A program made the translations under genes and the position numbers. A stretch of DNA of 64,000 nt from Zea mays (lineage: Eukaryota > Streptophyta > Magnoliopsida > Poales > Poaceae), in contig NC_050104.1 in the NCBI RefSeq assembly GCF_902167145.1, positions 108,201,849-108,265,848 on the forward strand. Direction: 5' to 3'. Each line of letters opens with the position of its first letter. Within the stretch, counting starts at the first letter, position 1. This document shows, one piece after another, positions 22,948 to 34,818 of the stretch. The notes beneath the pieces were generated by a model. The model searched no databases. It saw nothing but the letters and a program-made list of their open reading frames with translations, and had not been told where the DNA came from.

Positions 22948-25900
22948 TGTCACACCCGGTTTTAGAAGGTAAACCGAATGTGAACCATGTACGTGCCAGG
23001 ATCAGTTATTCACATACACAGCGATTACATAAATGACTCATCATAGCACAATGCTTCGAATTACAATAAAGAGTAAGTAATAATATTACAGACTAGAGCC
23101 ATTTACATAATATAAATCAAAGTACACAGAATCGAAACGTAGCCAACGTAAACAACCCACCACAGGCAGCTGACTGGGGGAGGTCGCTAGCCTAATCCTC
23201 GAACTCGTCGACATCCTAGAACTCCTGGAGATCCACCTCGACGTCGTTCTCCTTCTTCTTTACCTGAGCATAGATTGCACCAAAGGCAACCTGGTGTTTT
23301 GTGAAAGCAAGGGTGAGTACACATCAACGTACTCAGCAAATGTCCCGTTTGGCTGTAGTGGACTAGCTTTATGTGGGGGGTAAGTCAAGCAGTTGCTTTT
23401 AGTTGGTCAGATTATTATTACTAGTAGAGAAAGCCAAGTTTTAGATTTAACCCACGTTATTAACCCAAACGTACTCCTTTCCAAACGGAAAGAGTACCAC
23501 TTACCATTACCAGAGTCGATACCAAGAACCATCAATCTCATTGCCACCTGTAATCCGAACATCTCTGATCAAGTATCACTAATCAACGGAGCTCCCTTGC
23601 CCGCTCATAACCGCGAGCACGGCTGATATATCAGTTTCATAACACTCTACAGAGGTTGCGCACTTTACCCACAAGTCGTGATTCCCTCTTGCCTCGGGCC
23701 GATCAAACCCTTAAACACTACCATGGTGAATAGGCAGGGTCTCACTACGTAGCCTTTACAAAGATTCCCTGGGGCTATAGCCGCCCGTTAGGTTTCCTAA
23801 ATGCACCGCACTCCTCCCCAAGGGGCGAACCAACCTTGGCAGAGCGAGCCGCATACACCGAGCCCCATTAACGGCACGACGGCGAAGCGAACTACACCCC
23901 AGTTCCTCTAATTATTCAGCTAAGGGCATCCCATTCCACCCTCATGGTTGCACTGTTTTCCCGGACGGTCATCCAATGAACAGGTCCTTACGGAGAGGCA
24001 CTCGAGAAACCGCTCGAGCCCCCTTGAAGACCACAAGTATAACATCATAATAAAAGAGGGCAAAACAGCGTATCATTGATAAATCTCATCATGTTCATTG
24101 ATTAGAGTTGAGCAATAGCATAAAGCTAAACAATAATAACCCAAAAGGTAATCAAGGACAAGGTAAATACAAAGCTAGTCAATCCTTAGGTTGATCATGG
24201 TATGCGGGTTGATGAATTATAAAGTAAATGAGACATAATAGGTCAGAGGACACTTGCCTTCACCAAACAGATGCTCAGGGTCTTCAGCTTCGTAGAACTC
24301 GAAGAGCTGGGTCATTTGGTCGCCGAAGCTTGTCCGTCGATTCCTCGAAGCTCAGAAACGAATCGCGATCTAATCGCAACGCGAAGCAAAGACGAACAGG
24401 CACAAGCAAACAAACATATACATATGCATAAGAACATTACATCATACAAGATAAAATGTTATAAAAGTGAGCAATAAAAAAATAGAGAGCGCTTCTACGG
24501 TTACGCAAGAAAAAGAACCATGATAGACGAAGCTATGGTCGAGAGGTTAGCACGTTTACATTAAACAAGTACTAATTAGAACATCCAATTCAATATAATT
24601 ATATTAATTGATATTAATCAAATGTGAATTAATACTACTACTTAGTTTTGACTAACTTACTATTTTAATAGTTGACAGTTAAGCAAGTAACTTAATGAAT
24701 ATGAGCGATTCTAAGCGAGACGAATTAACGACGCACGACGTGCAAACACGATGTGCGCAACACGCGGACACAAACGACTCAGTGCGCGGACAACGCGCGA
24801 TACGCGCGAACGGCACACGACAACGCGTGCGAACAACACGCGCAATACTCGCGAACGACACGCGACGACGTGCGCGAAACAGCACCGCGGCACGCGCGGA
24901 CCGACATGCGAAACTAATAATTAAACAACGTGATTAAACTAAATAATTATTAATAAATAACATTTCAGTTAAGATTAATCATATTGGTGACTAATTATAA
25001 ATGCGCAAATCGAATTCCTAAATTAGGTTTTTAAATTGAAACATTGTTCTAGTGGCCACCGGTTAAATAAACGTTTAACTAAATTAAATAAAATGTGCAA
25101 AAATTGGGATAAATATTTATAAATTAAGATAATTTTAATATGAACCTAACGCAACTTGAATGGATCGAATCGGGTTTAAAATGCAAAAGTTATGAATGTT
25201 TTAAACCATATTGTAATTCGCGCGGACTAAATTTACAGAATTGTCATCGTCTTCTTCTTCTCATCTTCCTCCTCCCATCCATGGAAGAGAGAGGAGGGGA
25301 AGGAGAGGGGGCTGCGCAGGAGGAGGGAGGAGCTCGACCTCCGCCAAGAGACCGGCCACGCCGCACAGGGCACGCGCGCCCGCGGGCGGGGGCCGCGCCT
25401 AGGAGGGAGGGAGCGGGGCGCGGGGCACGGGAGCCGCCGCCGGCCTCCGCCGCCGCCGCCGCCGGGAGGGGGAAAGGGGCGCCATGGGAGGGGAAATGAA
25501 CGGGAGAGGGGCGCCGCCGCCGGGGAAGGTGAGGGGAGAGTGGGAGAGGCTCTGCACGGACGGAAAAACGAAGAAACGAAGAAACCCTAGGTGCAACAAT
25601 GGAGGTTTCTCACCGGGGAAGAAGACCCTCGCCGGAGCCGAGAGGAAATCCGTCGATTGTCGGAGATTTGGGGATCGAATCGAAGAACCGAACGCGCTGC
25701 AACGAAGCCCTCAACGAGACGAACGCAACGGTACCCTCGGATTCCGCAGACGATGCACGGATTGGGAGTAATTGTTCGCCGGAGTTGGAACCGCCCCGAA
25801 CTTCGGCGAGCAATACCGGGAGCTAGGGATTGGATTTGGGGGAAACGTTTTGTGTTCTGGAACGGGCTCGACGAGATGAAGCCGGACATGTATATATATC

Positions 25901-26219
25901 TAGGGTTTGGATGAGATGAAAATTCGGTTAAAATTCGGATTTTACTATTTTTAAAATTCGAAAAAAGCCTAGATTTCCATATTTTGTGCTTAAAATATTA
26001 TATGTGCTTTCAAAAATTCCAGAAAAATTCCTATAAATGTTTTGGCACCTAATGAACTCAAAAAACATAATTAGAATTTCTAAAAATATTTTTAAGTTCC
26101 ACAAATAAATAGATTTTGGATTCCGGAAAATAGAAAAATATTCTGAAAAATATGAAAATTTACCGAGCGCTTCTAGAAGATATGTTAACATGTTTCAAAC
26201 ATATTTTGCACTTAGAAAC
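22948..26219 (-). repeat. 5' LTR of element 3, main part
   Basis: It matches 16167-19438 with few differences and is interrupted after GAAAC (26215-26219) by element 4. The remaining 193 bp are at 33631-33823. The TATA box is at 25891-25899 (minus). Confidence 0.92.
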
Positions 26220-26888
26220 TGTTGGGGACTTGTTCTCAAATACTATGAATTAAGAACAAGGCAACACAAGATGTTAAATGTCAATACCCTTCGTCCTTCG
26301 AAGCATTATTTCCCTTAGGACATAATGATCTTCAGACGAAGGTCATTAAAGACATACCTTCATCATCGTAGTATATGTTAAATAAAAGAAGCATATAAAA
26401 TATAGAATATGAAGTAAAATGTAAACAATTATATGTTGTTATCGATTCATTTCTGTATTATTATTATTGAAGAATAAAAACGACATCAAGTTACAGATGT
26501 ACCTTCAGTTTGGAAGGGAGTAAAAGTACAAGCGTGACGCAAAAAGCAAATGCCAAGTCCACGTGAACAGTACGGGGGTACTGTTCACCTATTTATAGAC
26601 ACGGGACACAGCCCATGCAAAATTACATTCATGCCCTTTACATTTGGTAATAATTCTATAGTATTCCACCGAGGTCTAACTAGCCTTTTCATCTTTAAGT
26701 CGGTTTCATTTTCTGCTAGCACGCCGAAGCTTTCCCGCTCATATCTTCGGCGCTGTATCAACCTTCGTATTAGGCTTCTCCTACTGTAATTCCGACTCGG
26801 GTCCGAAGGTACCTGTTCACACATTATGCTCCAGAAATACTGTTAAATCCTGTTTTTGAGGACCTTCGTAAGTCGAAGGCCCCCAACA
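26220..26888 (-). repeat. 3' LTR of element 4
   Basis: 669 bp, nearly identical to 32954-33625. It is bounded by TGTTGGGG and CCCCAACA. A purine-rich tract (minus strand GCGAGGGGCTAC) lies just inside. Confidence 0.93.
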
Positions 26889-27045
26889 GTAGCCCCTCGC
26901 AATATTAATTTATTTTAAAATAATAAATTTAGATTGTGACATGGACAAAGGCTTTAAGCCGAAGGTCCGAAAAAACACCTTCCCTTTGCTAAAATAGCAA
27001 CATTCACTGATAGACGGGGTCTTTCAATTTTCAACGCACTGGGCG

Positions 27046-27053
27046 TATAAATA
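27046..27053 (+). promoter_or_regulatory. TATA box of antisense gene in element 4
   Basis: TATAAATA in the context GGGCGTATAAATAAG lies 151 bp upstream of the ATG at 27197. Its orientation matches the antisense gene and is opposite to the element's own gag. Confidence 0.6.
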
Positions 27054-27196
27054 AGATCATACCGCAAGCTCATTTGGCACGCTCTCTTGCCATCTGCTCC
27101 CGCTCACTCAATTTTTAGCTCTTGCGTACCAAGATTTGCTTTGCTTTTAAGTTTTGAAGCTTCGGCATTGAAAACAGTTTTTTAGTGCTTCCGAAG

Positions 27197-30100
27197 ATGT
27201 CTGAAGATAAGAAGGCTGCTGCCGAGATGAAGCTGAGTCTCGATGAAGAGAAGAACCTGGGGTTCCTGATAGCAATGTCAAAGACCAACACAGAAAAAAT
27301 TACGAAAGAGATTTTAGAAGATTTGTCTGAAGATACTGATGACAGCGACAGTTATGATGTGGATAGTGGTGGTGAAGACTCCGAAGATCGCCCCTGGCGA
27401 CCAAGCCATTCAGTTTTTGGGAAATTAGGTATCAAAGAAAATCATCTTGTCAAAATGAGGGGAAGATACTTCCGGGATTTATCCATTGTGAGGATCGACG
27501 AAGGAGAGAAAACTTGCCCGACTCCTGAAGAAAACGAAGTCGTAGTGTTCCGAAGCTTTTTGAAAGCTGGACTACGATTTCCGCTGAGCAGCTTTGTCGT
27601 AGAGGTGCTGAAAATGTTCGAAGTATATCTTCACCAACTTACCCCCGAAGCAATCATAAGGCTAAATATCTTCGTGTGGGCCGCGAGAAGCCAAGGTCTG
27701 GAGCCTGATGCAAAAAGTTTCTGTAACATACACGAGTTATTATACGAAACAAAGCCTTGGGGGAAGGAACAGTATCACAATAATTTTGGCTGCTACAGTT
27801 TCGTTTCTCGGTCTGGGTCAAGCTGCCCTGTGCCAACGTTTCGGAAGAGATGGCCCGGCGACTGGACGACAGAATGGTTTTATGTGAAGAATGACCTGAA
27901 AGCACGGGAAGACATTAAAGGTATAATTATGCGCCCTATTTGGCAAAGTTTCGGCCTGCGAAGGCCGAAGGTTGAGATGAATGAAGCCGCCGAAGAATGC
28001 CAGAGAGCCTTCGGAGTTATTTATTCTTTTATTGGAACAAGAGATTTGGTCCAAGAGCATATTGCCTTCAGAGTATGGCCGCTCGCGGAAAAATGGGAAA
28101 TGCCACAAGAGACCATAAAAGAGGCTGACGAAGGTGGACTTATCAGGCTGAAGTATACTTTCAAGTTCGGAGATAAATTCATTGAGCCAGATGATGACTG
28201 GCTAAAAAGCATTGAAAATTTAAGTGATGAACTACTTGGGGCTTACTCGAAGGCCGAAGATACTGCACTGTCAGCGGCCTTCGGAGGCCGAAAAAAGAAA
28301 AGACTGAACCGAGTGTTTGACGCAATCGGGTTCGTCTACCCTGACTATCGATATCCCATCCGAGGGCAAAAAAGAAAAAGCACAACCTCTGCAAAAGAAG
28401 AAGCCGCAGCTGCTCCTAGTGAACCAGCACCGGAAAGAAAAAAGATAAAGATCCTCACACATCGGCCACGCTATATTGAACCAGCTTCGGTGCCTGAGTT
28501 CACCGGAGAGACCTCTTCAGCCACCGAAGCTGCAAAGCCAACCAAGCCAACCTTGCTGCCAGAAGTCGCAGATATGGCCGAAGCGCCAACAAGAATAGAA
28601 TTGGAAGAACCAAAGATTTTGTTACCAGAAACCAAAAAGATGGCTGAAGCGCCATCGACAGAAAAAATGGAAGAAGTAAAAGGACCAGTTGAGGGATCAA
28701 AAACATCAGAAGTTTTAAGTCCTTCAGCAAATGTTGAGACAATAAAAAATCAAAAGGTGCCTGCGGTGACTCCGAAAAGAAAGAGAATGGTCAATGTGCT
28801 AGATGTTCTGGAAACAATTAAATCCTCAAGCACACCTCCAAAGAAGACTGTTGAAACATCCGAAGCAGAAACTGGAGTCTTCGATGCTGAAGCTCCAAAG
28901 CAACAGGCTGAGACTGAAGCTGGGCCTTCAAAGCCCACGAAGGAAGAAAAAATATCAGAGCCAATTCCTATTGAAGAAATCAGTGCTGTTGCCCCCGAAG
29001 CATCCCCCACAGTCCCTGACTATATTCTTCGACATGCTTCGGGGAAAAAACTGTCTGAAAAGGAAAAACAAGAGGCCCAGTTTTACGCCCAAAACTAAAA
29101 TATCCTAAGGGGGCGTTGATATTCAACGGCAGTGGAGAAGAAGACTTCTTGTATTGTCTCCCTGACAGCAAGGAGATTTCTGTCTGTCGGGAGATTAGCA
29201 AGAGCTTCGGATTCCCAACACTAGAAGACGGGCTCTCAGTGCTATCGAAAAACGAGCTGGCCGACAGCTTGCCGTATAATAGCTTAAAGGTACAAAAAAT
29301 GAGGCCTTTGTGTTTTTTCTTGAAACCAAAATCTTTCATTTGCTCAAACTTGTTGACACATTCATTTTTGTTTGCAGGGCCTTATACTTAGCAATGCCCT
29401 CAGGGCCCAAAAAGATGCCGAAGATGAAGGGTGTGTTATGGCCCTGAACAACCTTCGTTCCGAAGTTATTGAACTACGGAACGAAGGTCTCAAAAAAGAT
29501 AAGATATTGTATTCCTTGATAAATAAAATAAAAGAAGACGAAGCTACTTTTAGAGGTCAAGCCGAAGCTCAGAAGCATGAAATTGAAGATCTTCGAAAAC
29601 AACTAGCCAGAGCTAAAGAGGAATGCACACTTGAAGAAACGAGGCGAGAACTTAGCGACCAATGGGCTAATCATTTAGAAGAAACTGTTAAAGAGCTTCG
29701 TTCGTCCAAGAAAAAATGCTATGACAAGTCTATGGAGTGTGTTAAGAAAATAAAAGCTAGCTTCGCCAGCGTTGGCGCATTCTCGAGCGAAGAAAATTTT
29801 AAAAGAGGCAACCCCGAAGATCCCATCGAATGGATTAATCACGAGGCAGAGGCCTTTGAAGAAATTTTAAATAGCCGCGGAGACATCTGCGCTTTCTCAG
29901 GTGCCAGAGGGATTGCCACCATTTTGGAGGGAAAAGGCTGCGAACATGTAAAGATTTTATCGCAATCCGAAGCCACCTTGTCCGTTGAAGATGTAAAAGA
30001 TCCTTCAGCCGAAGCTAGCATGGTTGGGGGAAAATTTTTCACCGATATCTGGGACAATGGTGGTAGAGAAATGGCCCGAGAAATCATCCAGAAAAGCGAA

Positions 30101-30400
30101 AAAGGGATCCACGAAGCTAGAAAAGTAGCCGAGGCTGCTGAGAAAAACATAGAGCCCGAAGGGCAAATAGGTATTAACTAATGGTTTTTATTGTGTTGTA
30201 ACTTTTGATTATAAACTTCGCTCGCAAGCTGTAATAGTAATGTAGTCGTATCCTGTCCTCCCTCAGATCCTACTGAAGCGTCTCCGGGCCCTCAGCCTAA
30301 AGATGACGATGAAATTAAAAAGATGGCTGAAGCTATCATGGATCAAGCTGTCGATCGACTCCTGAACGAAGCTGCAGAAGTAGTACTTAGGGAAGACTAG
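27197..30400 (+). pseudogene. Antisense three-exon gene of Grande-like element 4 (one frameshift)
   Basis: Three exons can be joined with GT-AG introns and matching phases. Exon 1 is 27197-29289, intron 29290-29377 (88 bp), exon 2 29378-30170, intron 30171-30266 (96 bp), exon 3 30267-30400 with TAG. The ATG at 27197 is chosen; the frame also contains an upstream GTG. Exon 1 encodes an acidic N-terminus and then a globular part (about residues 90-330, containing FPLSSFVVEVLKMFEVYLHQ and LNIFVWAARSQG). This matches the plant 'putative gypsy type transposon' family (Pfam PF04195). A long Pro/Glu/Lys/Ser linker follows. Exon 2 is rich in coiled-coil heptads (VIELRNEGLKKDKILYSLIN and following). 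One base is missing in an A run at about 29090-29094, putting a TAA at 29096-29098. Without that break the product would be about 1006 residues. The function in Grande elements is unknown. It is antisense to gag and has its own TATA box. Confidence 0.8.
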
Positions 30401-30876
30401 GTGCTATTGTAAAAACATTTGAAATGTGATATGTGTAATATCTTGTAACCCTGAATGTAACATACTTGTTTTTTATGGTTTAATTCTTTACGATGCATGA
30501 AATTTTAAACACATACCGTTTTTGAGTCTTCGACCAAAAAACACCTTCCCTTCTTTTCATGCTTCGTGAAGAAGGATTGTCATTTATCATAACAATATCC
30601 AAAGTGTTCTGATGAAAAATATCCAAGCTTCGTGAAAATATCTTCCGAAGCTATACTCTGAAGATCAATATTGTTTCTCCTTGTGACTTAGCATGATTTG
30701 CCCTTTTTCAAAGCATTTTCCCGAAGATCGATATTAGGCCCCCTTCTTGTGCCATATGCAGCATGATGTATGATGCTTATGTTATGCAAAATGATGTGAT
30801 GATGTTATGCTATGAGAGATGGTATTCATTCCGAAGGACACGCACATCCGTGCGATGAAATACATAATCCTTTTTT
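30401..30876. other. Non-coding stretch in element 4
   Basis: AT-rich sequence with scattered CGAAG and CTTCG strings, which are frequent throughout this family. No coding frame. It probably includes the end of the antisense transcript; no clear polyadenylation signal was assigned. Confidence 0.5.
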
Positions 30877-31170
30877 GAATCAGCGTTGATTTTTCGCTGT
30901 AAGCCTCCCTTAGGAGCTTCTTCGCCTTTTACTTCAGCGGAATCAGCGTTGACTTTTCGCTGTAAGCTCTGCATTCCCTTAGGAACGTCTTTGGAGCTTC
31001 TTCGCCTTTTACTTTCGGCGGAATCAGCGTTGACTTTTCGCTGTAAGCTCTGCATTCCCTTAGGAACGTCTTTGGAGCAGAAAACTTACACTGCGCTCCC
31101 TTTGGAGCGGCTTTTTGTGACTTCGGCAAACTTACTCTGCGTTCCTTAGAACGACTTTTTGTTGCTTCGA
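30877..31170. repeat. Short tandem repeats between antisense gene and gag in element 4
   Basis: The unit GAATCAGCGTTGACTTTTCG starts at 30877, 30940 and 31021 (spacings 63 and 81). It is linked to variants of CTTAGGAACGTCTTTGGAGC. Further half-units run to about 31170. This is where pol would lie in a complete element. Confidence 0.8.
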
Positions 31171-31360
31171 AGAATTTTTGATAATTCGAAGGTCCTCTTT
31201 GTTATCGCAAATCTTTAAGCTTCAACAACTTAAGCCTGTGGAGAAAATATATTTTCCTTGTGGCAAACAACGAAACTATTACATGAAATCTAAACAATGT
31301 CCTTTATTATAAAGAAAATAAAACTGAATGAAAAAGACCTCTATCAAGGTAGGATATTTG

Positions 31361-32878
31361 TCAATAGATGTGCTTTGACTCTGGCACAGTGCTGTTGACT
31401 GTGCGAGCTTCGGATTGTTCTCTGAAGTCCCTTTGGTGTGGAGCATATTGGCTCCCTTCTGGCTGTTGGCCTTGTTGCATCGGTGGTAGAGGCGGAGGCT
31501 GTTGCCAGGAAGCTTGAGGTTGGCTCGCCGAAGCAACAGAAACTGCAGGGTGGTTGCCTACATATTCTGGGATGTAAGGCGAATGATACGAAGCAGTGTG
31601 CATGACCTGCTTCGGCTGAGCCTGTTGTGCTGCCGCTTCGGCTATTTCCTTTTACTTCTGAATGGTAACATGGCACATCCTGGTGGTATGACCTTTGTTC
31701 TCACCACAGAACAAGCAAAAAATTCTTCTCGGTTGATCGCCAAATCTTCCGCCGAAGCCCCTGGCGCCTCTGCCTCTCGGAGCTAGTGGTCGGAAGGAGC
31801 CTTGCTGTTGCCCCGAAGCCTGTGAGGAGCACTGTGGCCTTTGCTGTTGGCTCCCCCTATCATCATTTTGGGTAGAGTTATGAATTGATCTAACGTGCCT
31901 CGGGTAGAACCTCCCTCCGAAGCCCCTGGTCATTTCAGAAAACCTGAAAGCCTCCTCCCTTCTTTGGCGAAAATCATTATCGGCCCGAATATACTCGTCC
32001 ATCTTCTGGAGCAGCTTCTCCAGAGTTTGAGGAGGCTTCCTAGCGAAGTATTGAGCTGAAGGTCCTGGCCGAAGCCCCTTGATCATAGCCTCAATGACAA
32101 TTTCGTTGGGCACTGTTGGTGCCTGTGCCCTCAAACGCAAGAACCTCCGGACGTACGCCTGAAGGTACTCTTCGTGATCCTGGGTGCACTGGAATAGAGC
32201 TTGAGCAGTGACCGGCTTCGTCTGAAACCCTTGGAAGCTGGTTAACAACAAGTCCTTCAGCTTTTGCCATGAAGTGATCGTTCCTAGTCGAAGGGAGGAG
32301 TACCAGGTTTGAGCAACACTCCTGACAGCCATAACAAAAGATTTGGCCATGACTGCAGCATTGCCACCATACGAAGATACTGTTGCTTCGTAGCTCATCA
32401 AAAACTGCTTCGGGTCTGAGTGGCCATCAAATATGGGAAGCTGAGGCGGCTTGTAGGACGGAGGCCAAGGTGTAGCCTGCAGCTCAGCGGACAGAGGAGA
32501 AGCATCATCAAAAACAAAATTCCCATGACGGAAACTGTCATACCAGTCATCTTCATTGAGGAAACCCTCCTGATGAAGGTCTTGGTGCTGAGGCCTTCGG
32601 TGTTGCTCATCCTGAGTAAGATGACGAACTTCCTTAGAGGCTTCGTCTATCTGCCTTTGCAGTTCGGCTAGCCTGGCCATCTTTTCCTTCTTCCTCTACA
32701 CCTGTTGATGAAGCATCTCCATGTCTCTGATTTCTTGGTCTATCTCATCCTCTGGCGGTGTTGGGCTAACAGCCTTCCTTTTCTGGCTTCGGGCCTCCCG
32801 AAGAGAGACAGTCTCCTGATTGTGGTCCAGCGGTTGAAGAGCTGCAGTGCCAGTTGCTGAAGCTTTCTTCGGCGCCAT
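31361..32878 (-). pseudogene. Element 4 gag, two in-frame stops
   Basis: One frame on the minus strand runs from ATG at 32878 (MAPKKASATG) to 31361, about 506 codons. It is interrupted by TAG at 32696-32698 and TAA at 31652-31654. The middle piece (32680-31652, 342 codons) holds the gag domain (LPIFDGHSDPKQFLMSYEAT, VAQTWYSSL, EEYLQAYVRRFLRLRAQAP, MIKGLRPGPSAQYFARK). It also holds an RG-rich segment and a zinc knuckle of unusual CX2CX5HX4C spacing (CLFCGENKGHTTRMC). The last piece is Gln/Pro-rich. Gag would form the particle shell. With two stops and no pol, this element could move only with help from a complete relative. Confidence 0.85.
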
Positions 32879-32932
32879 AGCGAAGGTTTATGATCGCCGA
32901 AGGTGTTCAAAAACTCAAAGAGTGGAAGTGAG

Positions 32933-32953
32933 TTCACCGGAGGTGGGCGCCAA
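32933..32953 (-). other. Probable primer-binding site of element 4
   Basis: The minus strand reads TTGGCGCCCACCTCCGGTGA directly after the 5' LTR end. The position is right for the minus-strand primer site and fixes the element's orientation. I did not assign the tRNA. Confidence 0.6.
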
Positions 32954-33625
32954 TGTTGGGGACTTGTTCTCAAATACTATGAATTAAGAACAAGGCAACA
33001 CAAGATGTTAAATGTCAATACCCTTCGTCCTTCGAAGCATTATTTCCCTTAGGACATAATGATCTTCAGACGAAGGTCATTAAAGACATACCTTCATCAT
33101 CGTAGTATATGTTAAATAAAAGAAGAAGCATATAAAATATAGAATATGAAGTAAAATGTAAACAATTATATGTTGTTATCGATTCATTTCTGTATTATTA
33201 TTATTGAAGAATAAAAACGACATCAAGTTACAGATGTACCTTCAGTTTGGAAGGGAGTAAAAGTACAAGCGTGACGCAAAAAGCAAATGCCAAGTCCACG
33301 TGAACAGTACGGGGGTACTGTTCACCTATTTATAGACACGGGACACAGCCCATGCAAAATTACATTCATGCCCTTTACATTTGGTAATAATTCTATAGTA
33401 TTCCACCGAGGTCTAACTAGCCTTTTCATCTTTAAGTCGGTTTCATTTTCTGCTAGCACGCCGAAGCTTTCCCGCTCATATCTTCGGCGCTGTATCAACC
33501 TTCGTATTAGGCTTCTCCTACTGTAATTCCGACTCGGGTCCGAAGGTACCTGTTCACACATTATGCTCCAGAAATACTGTTAAATCCTGTTTTTGAGGAC
33601 CTTCGTAAGTCGAAGGCCCCCAACA
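32954..33625 (-). repeat. 5' LTR of element 4
   Basis: 672 bp. It matches the left LTR, with an extra AAG in AGAAGAAGCATAT near 33121. GAAAC follows at 33626-33630. Confidence 0.93.
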
Positions 33626-33823
33626 GAAACACCATGCAACAGCATGAATGCAACAACCAAAGTGCCTCTAGGGCTCATTCCACTAGGTTTACGCTAATAT
33701 AAAACAAAATAATTCTCCATTTTTAGGGAAAAGAGAAAGGAAAGCAAAGAACTGAGAGAGTAACACCTGAATTTGGTGGATATTAGAAAAGAAATTTTAT
33801 ACCCCCAAATTCAGGGTGTTACA
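33626..33823 (-). repeat. 5' LTR of element 3, terminal part
   Basis: It continues the LTR after the GAAAC duplication (33626-33630) and includes the terminal hairpin. It ends TGTTACA at 33823, followed by the GATCA duplication at 33824-33828. Confidence 0.92.
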
Positions 33824-33828
33824 GATCA

Positions 33829-34818
33829 TTATGTTAATGGGAACATGGAGAACCACCCGGGAAAACAGTGCTACCACAAGGGTTTATGGACGCCCTTGGC
33901 TGATTAATTAGGAAAGCTAGTGGAGGACTACCTTACCCGAAAGGGGCAAGGGCAGTAGGGGAGTGGTCAGTGTAGGGAGGTCCTTGGGTTGATTTTGCTG
34001 CGATGGCGGTCAAACAAGAACCCTGCACTGGAGCTTCCTATAAACTGTAGCGGGTAGTCTGAAGCTAGTGGAACTTTGTAAAGGCCTCGTAGTGGTACCC
34101 TGCCTCGCTTCCTTGGTAGAGGTGTATGGAGTCTGATCAACTCCGTGGCAAATGGGTAACACGACTTGTGGGTAAAGATGCGCAACCTCTGCAGAGTGTA
34201 AAACTGGTATACTAGCCGTGCTCACGGTCATGAGCGGCTCGGACACTCACATGATTAATTTATGGAACTAAATTCAATTTGTCATATGCATTGCATCGCA
34301 GGTGATGTTGTTACTTTTGTTCAACTATTTAATTGGGTTGGTATTTACTTATACTTAGTAACTGCTAATAAAATTTTGACCAACTTTAAAAGCAATGCTC
34401 AGCTCTAACCATCTCCTTTGGTAAGCCTTACACTTCACGTGAGCTCCCACCTTTGGCGAGTTCATGCACATTATTCCCCACAACTTGTTGAGCGATGAAC
34501 GTATGTGAGCTCACTCTTGCTGTCTCACACCCCCCCCACAGGTCACGAACAGGTACCACAGGATGAGGCGCTTGGAGGATGCTATGACGAGTTCGTGAGA
34601 GGTCTAGGTCGTCGTCTCCCAGTCAACTTTGGGTTGCTGGACCGTTGTCTCCTTATAATGTAATTATTTATTTATTTTGTACAGAACTCCTGTTATGTAG
34701 TAAAGATGTGACATTCGATCCAGTGCCATGATTCATCATATGTGTGAGACTTGGTCCTAGCACACCTGGTGATTATGTTCGCGCCCGGGCTTTGGACCCC
34801 TGAAACCTGGGTGTGACA
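33829..34818 (+). repeat. Element X 5' LTR, right part
   Basis: It matches 38922-39911 with few changes and ends GGGTGTGACA. It holds the shared LTR block (about 33850-34240). Confidence 0.92.

Larger units (their letters stand above)
26220..33625 (-). mobile_element. Element 4: Grande-like Tat (Ty3/gypsy) element lacking pol
   Basis: The two LTRs, 26220-26888 and 32954-33625, start TGTTGGGGAC and end CCCCAACA. The target duplication GAAAC is perfect (26215-26219, 33626-33630). The minus strand carries gag next to the 5' LTR (right side), and the plus strand carries a long antisense gene near the 3' LTR, the layout of Grande elements of maize. Protease, RT, RNase H and integrase are absent: less than 1 kb separates gag from the end of the antisense gene. 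The two LTRs appear nearly identical, with one 3-bp indel visible near 33121, so the insertion is recent. Confidence 0.87.
16167..33823 (-). mobile_element. Element 3: non-autonomous chromovirus-related LTR element, hosting element 4
   Basis: The 3' LTR is 16167-19632, the internal region 19633-22947, and the 5' LTR 22948-26219 plus 33631-33823 (split by element 4). Without the nested element its length is about 10.2 kb. It has a perfect 5-bp target duplication, a polypurine tract and an initiator-tRNA primer site. The internal region has no gag or pol frames. LTR ends, terminal hairpin, the leader next to the primer site (GCGGTCCTACAGTCAGCACG) and a short pol-like remnant near 19733 resemble element B, so it probably depended on proteins of a B-like relative. 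Confidence 0.88.

Noticed and set aside
26550..26824. 79-codon frames on both strands, repeated at 33287-33561
   Set aside because: They lie in the two LTRs of element 4 and are opposite-strand shadows of each other.
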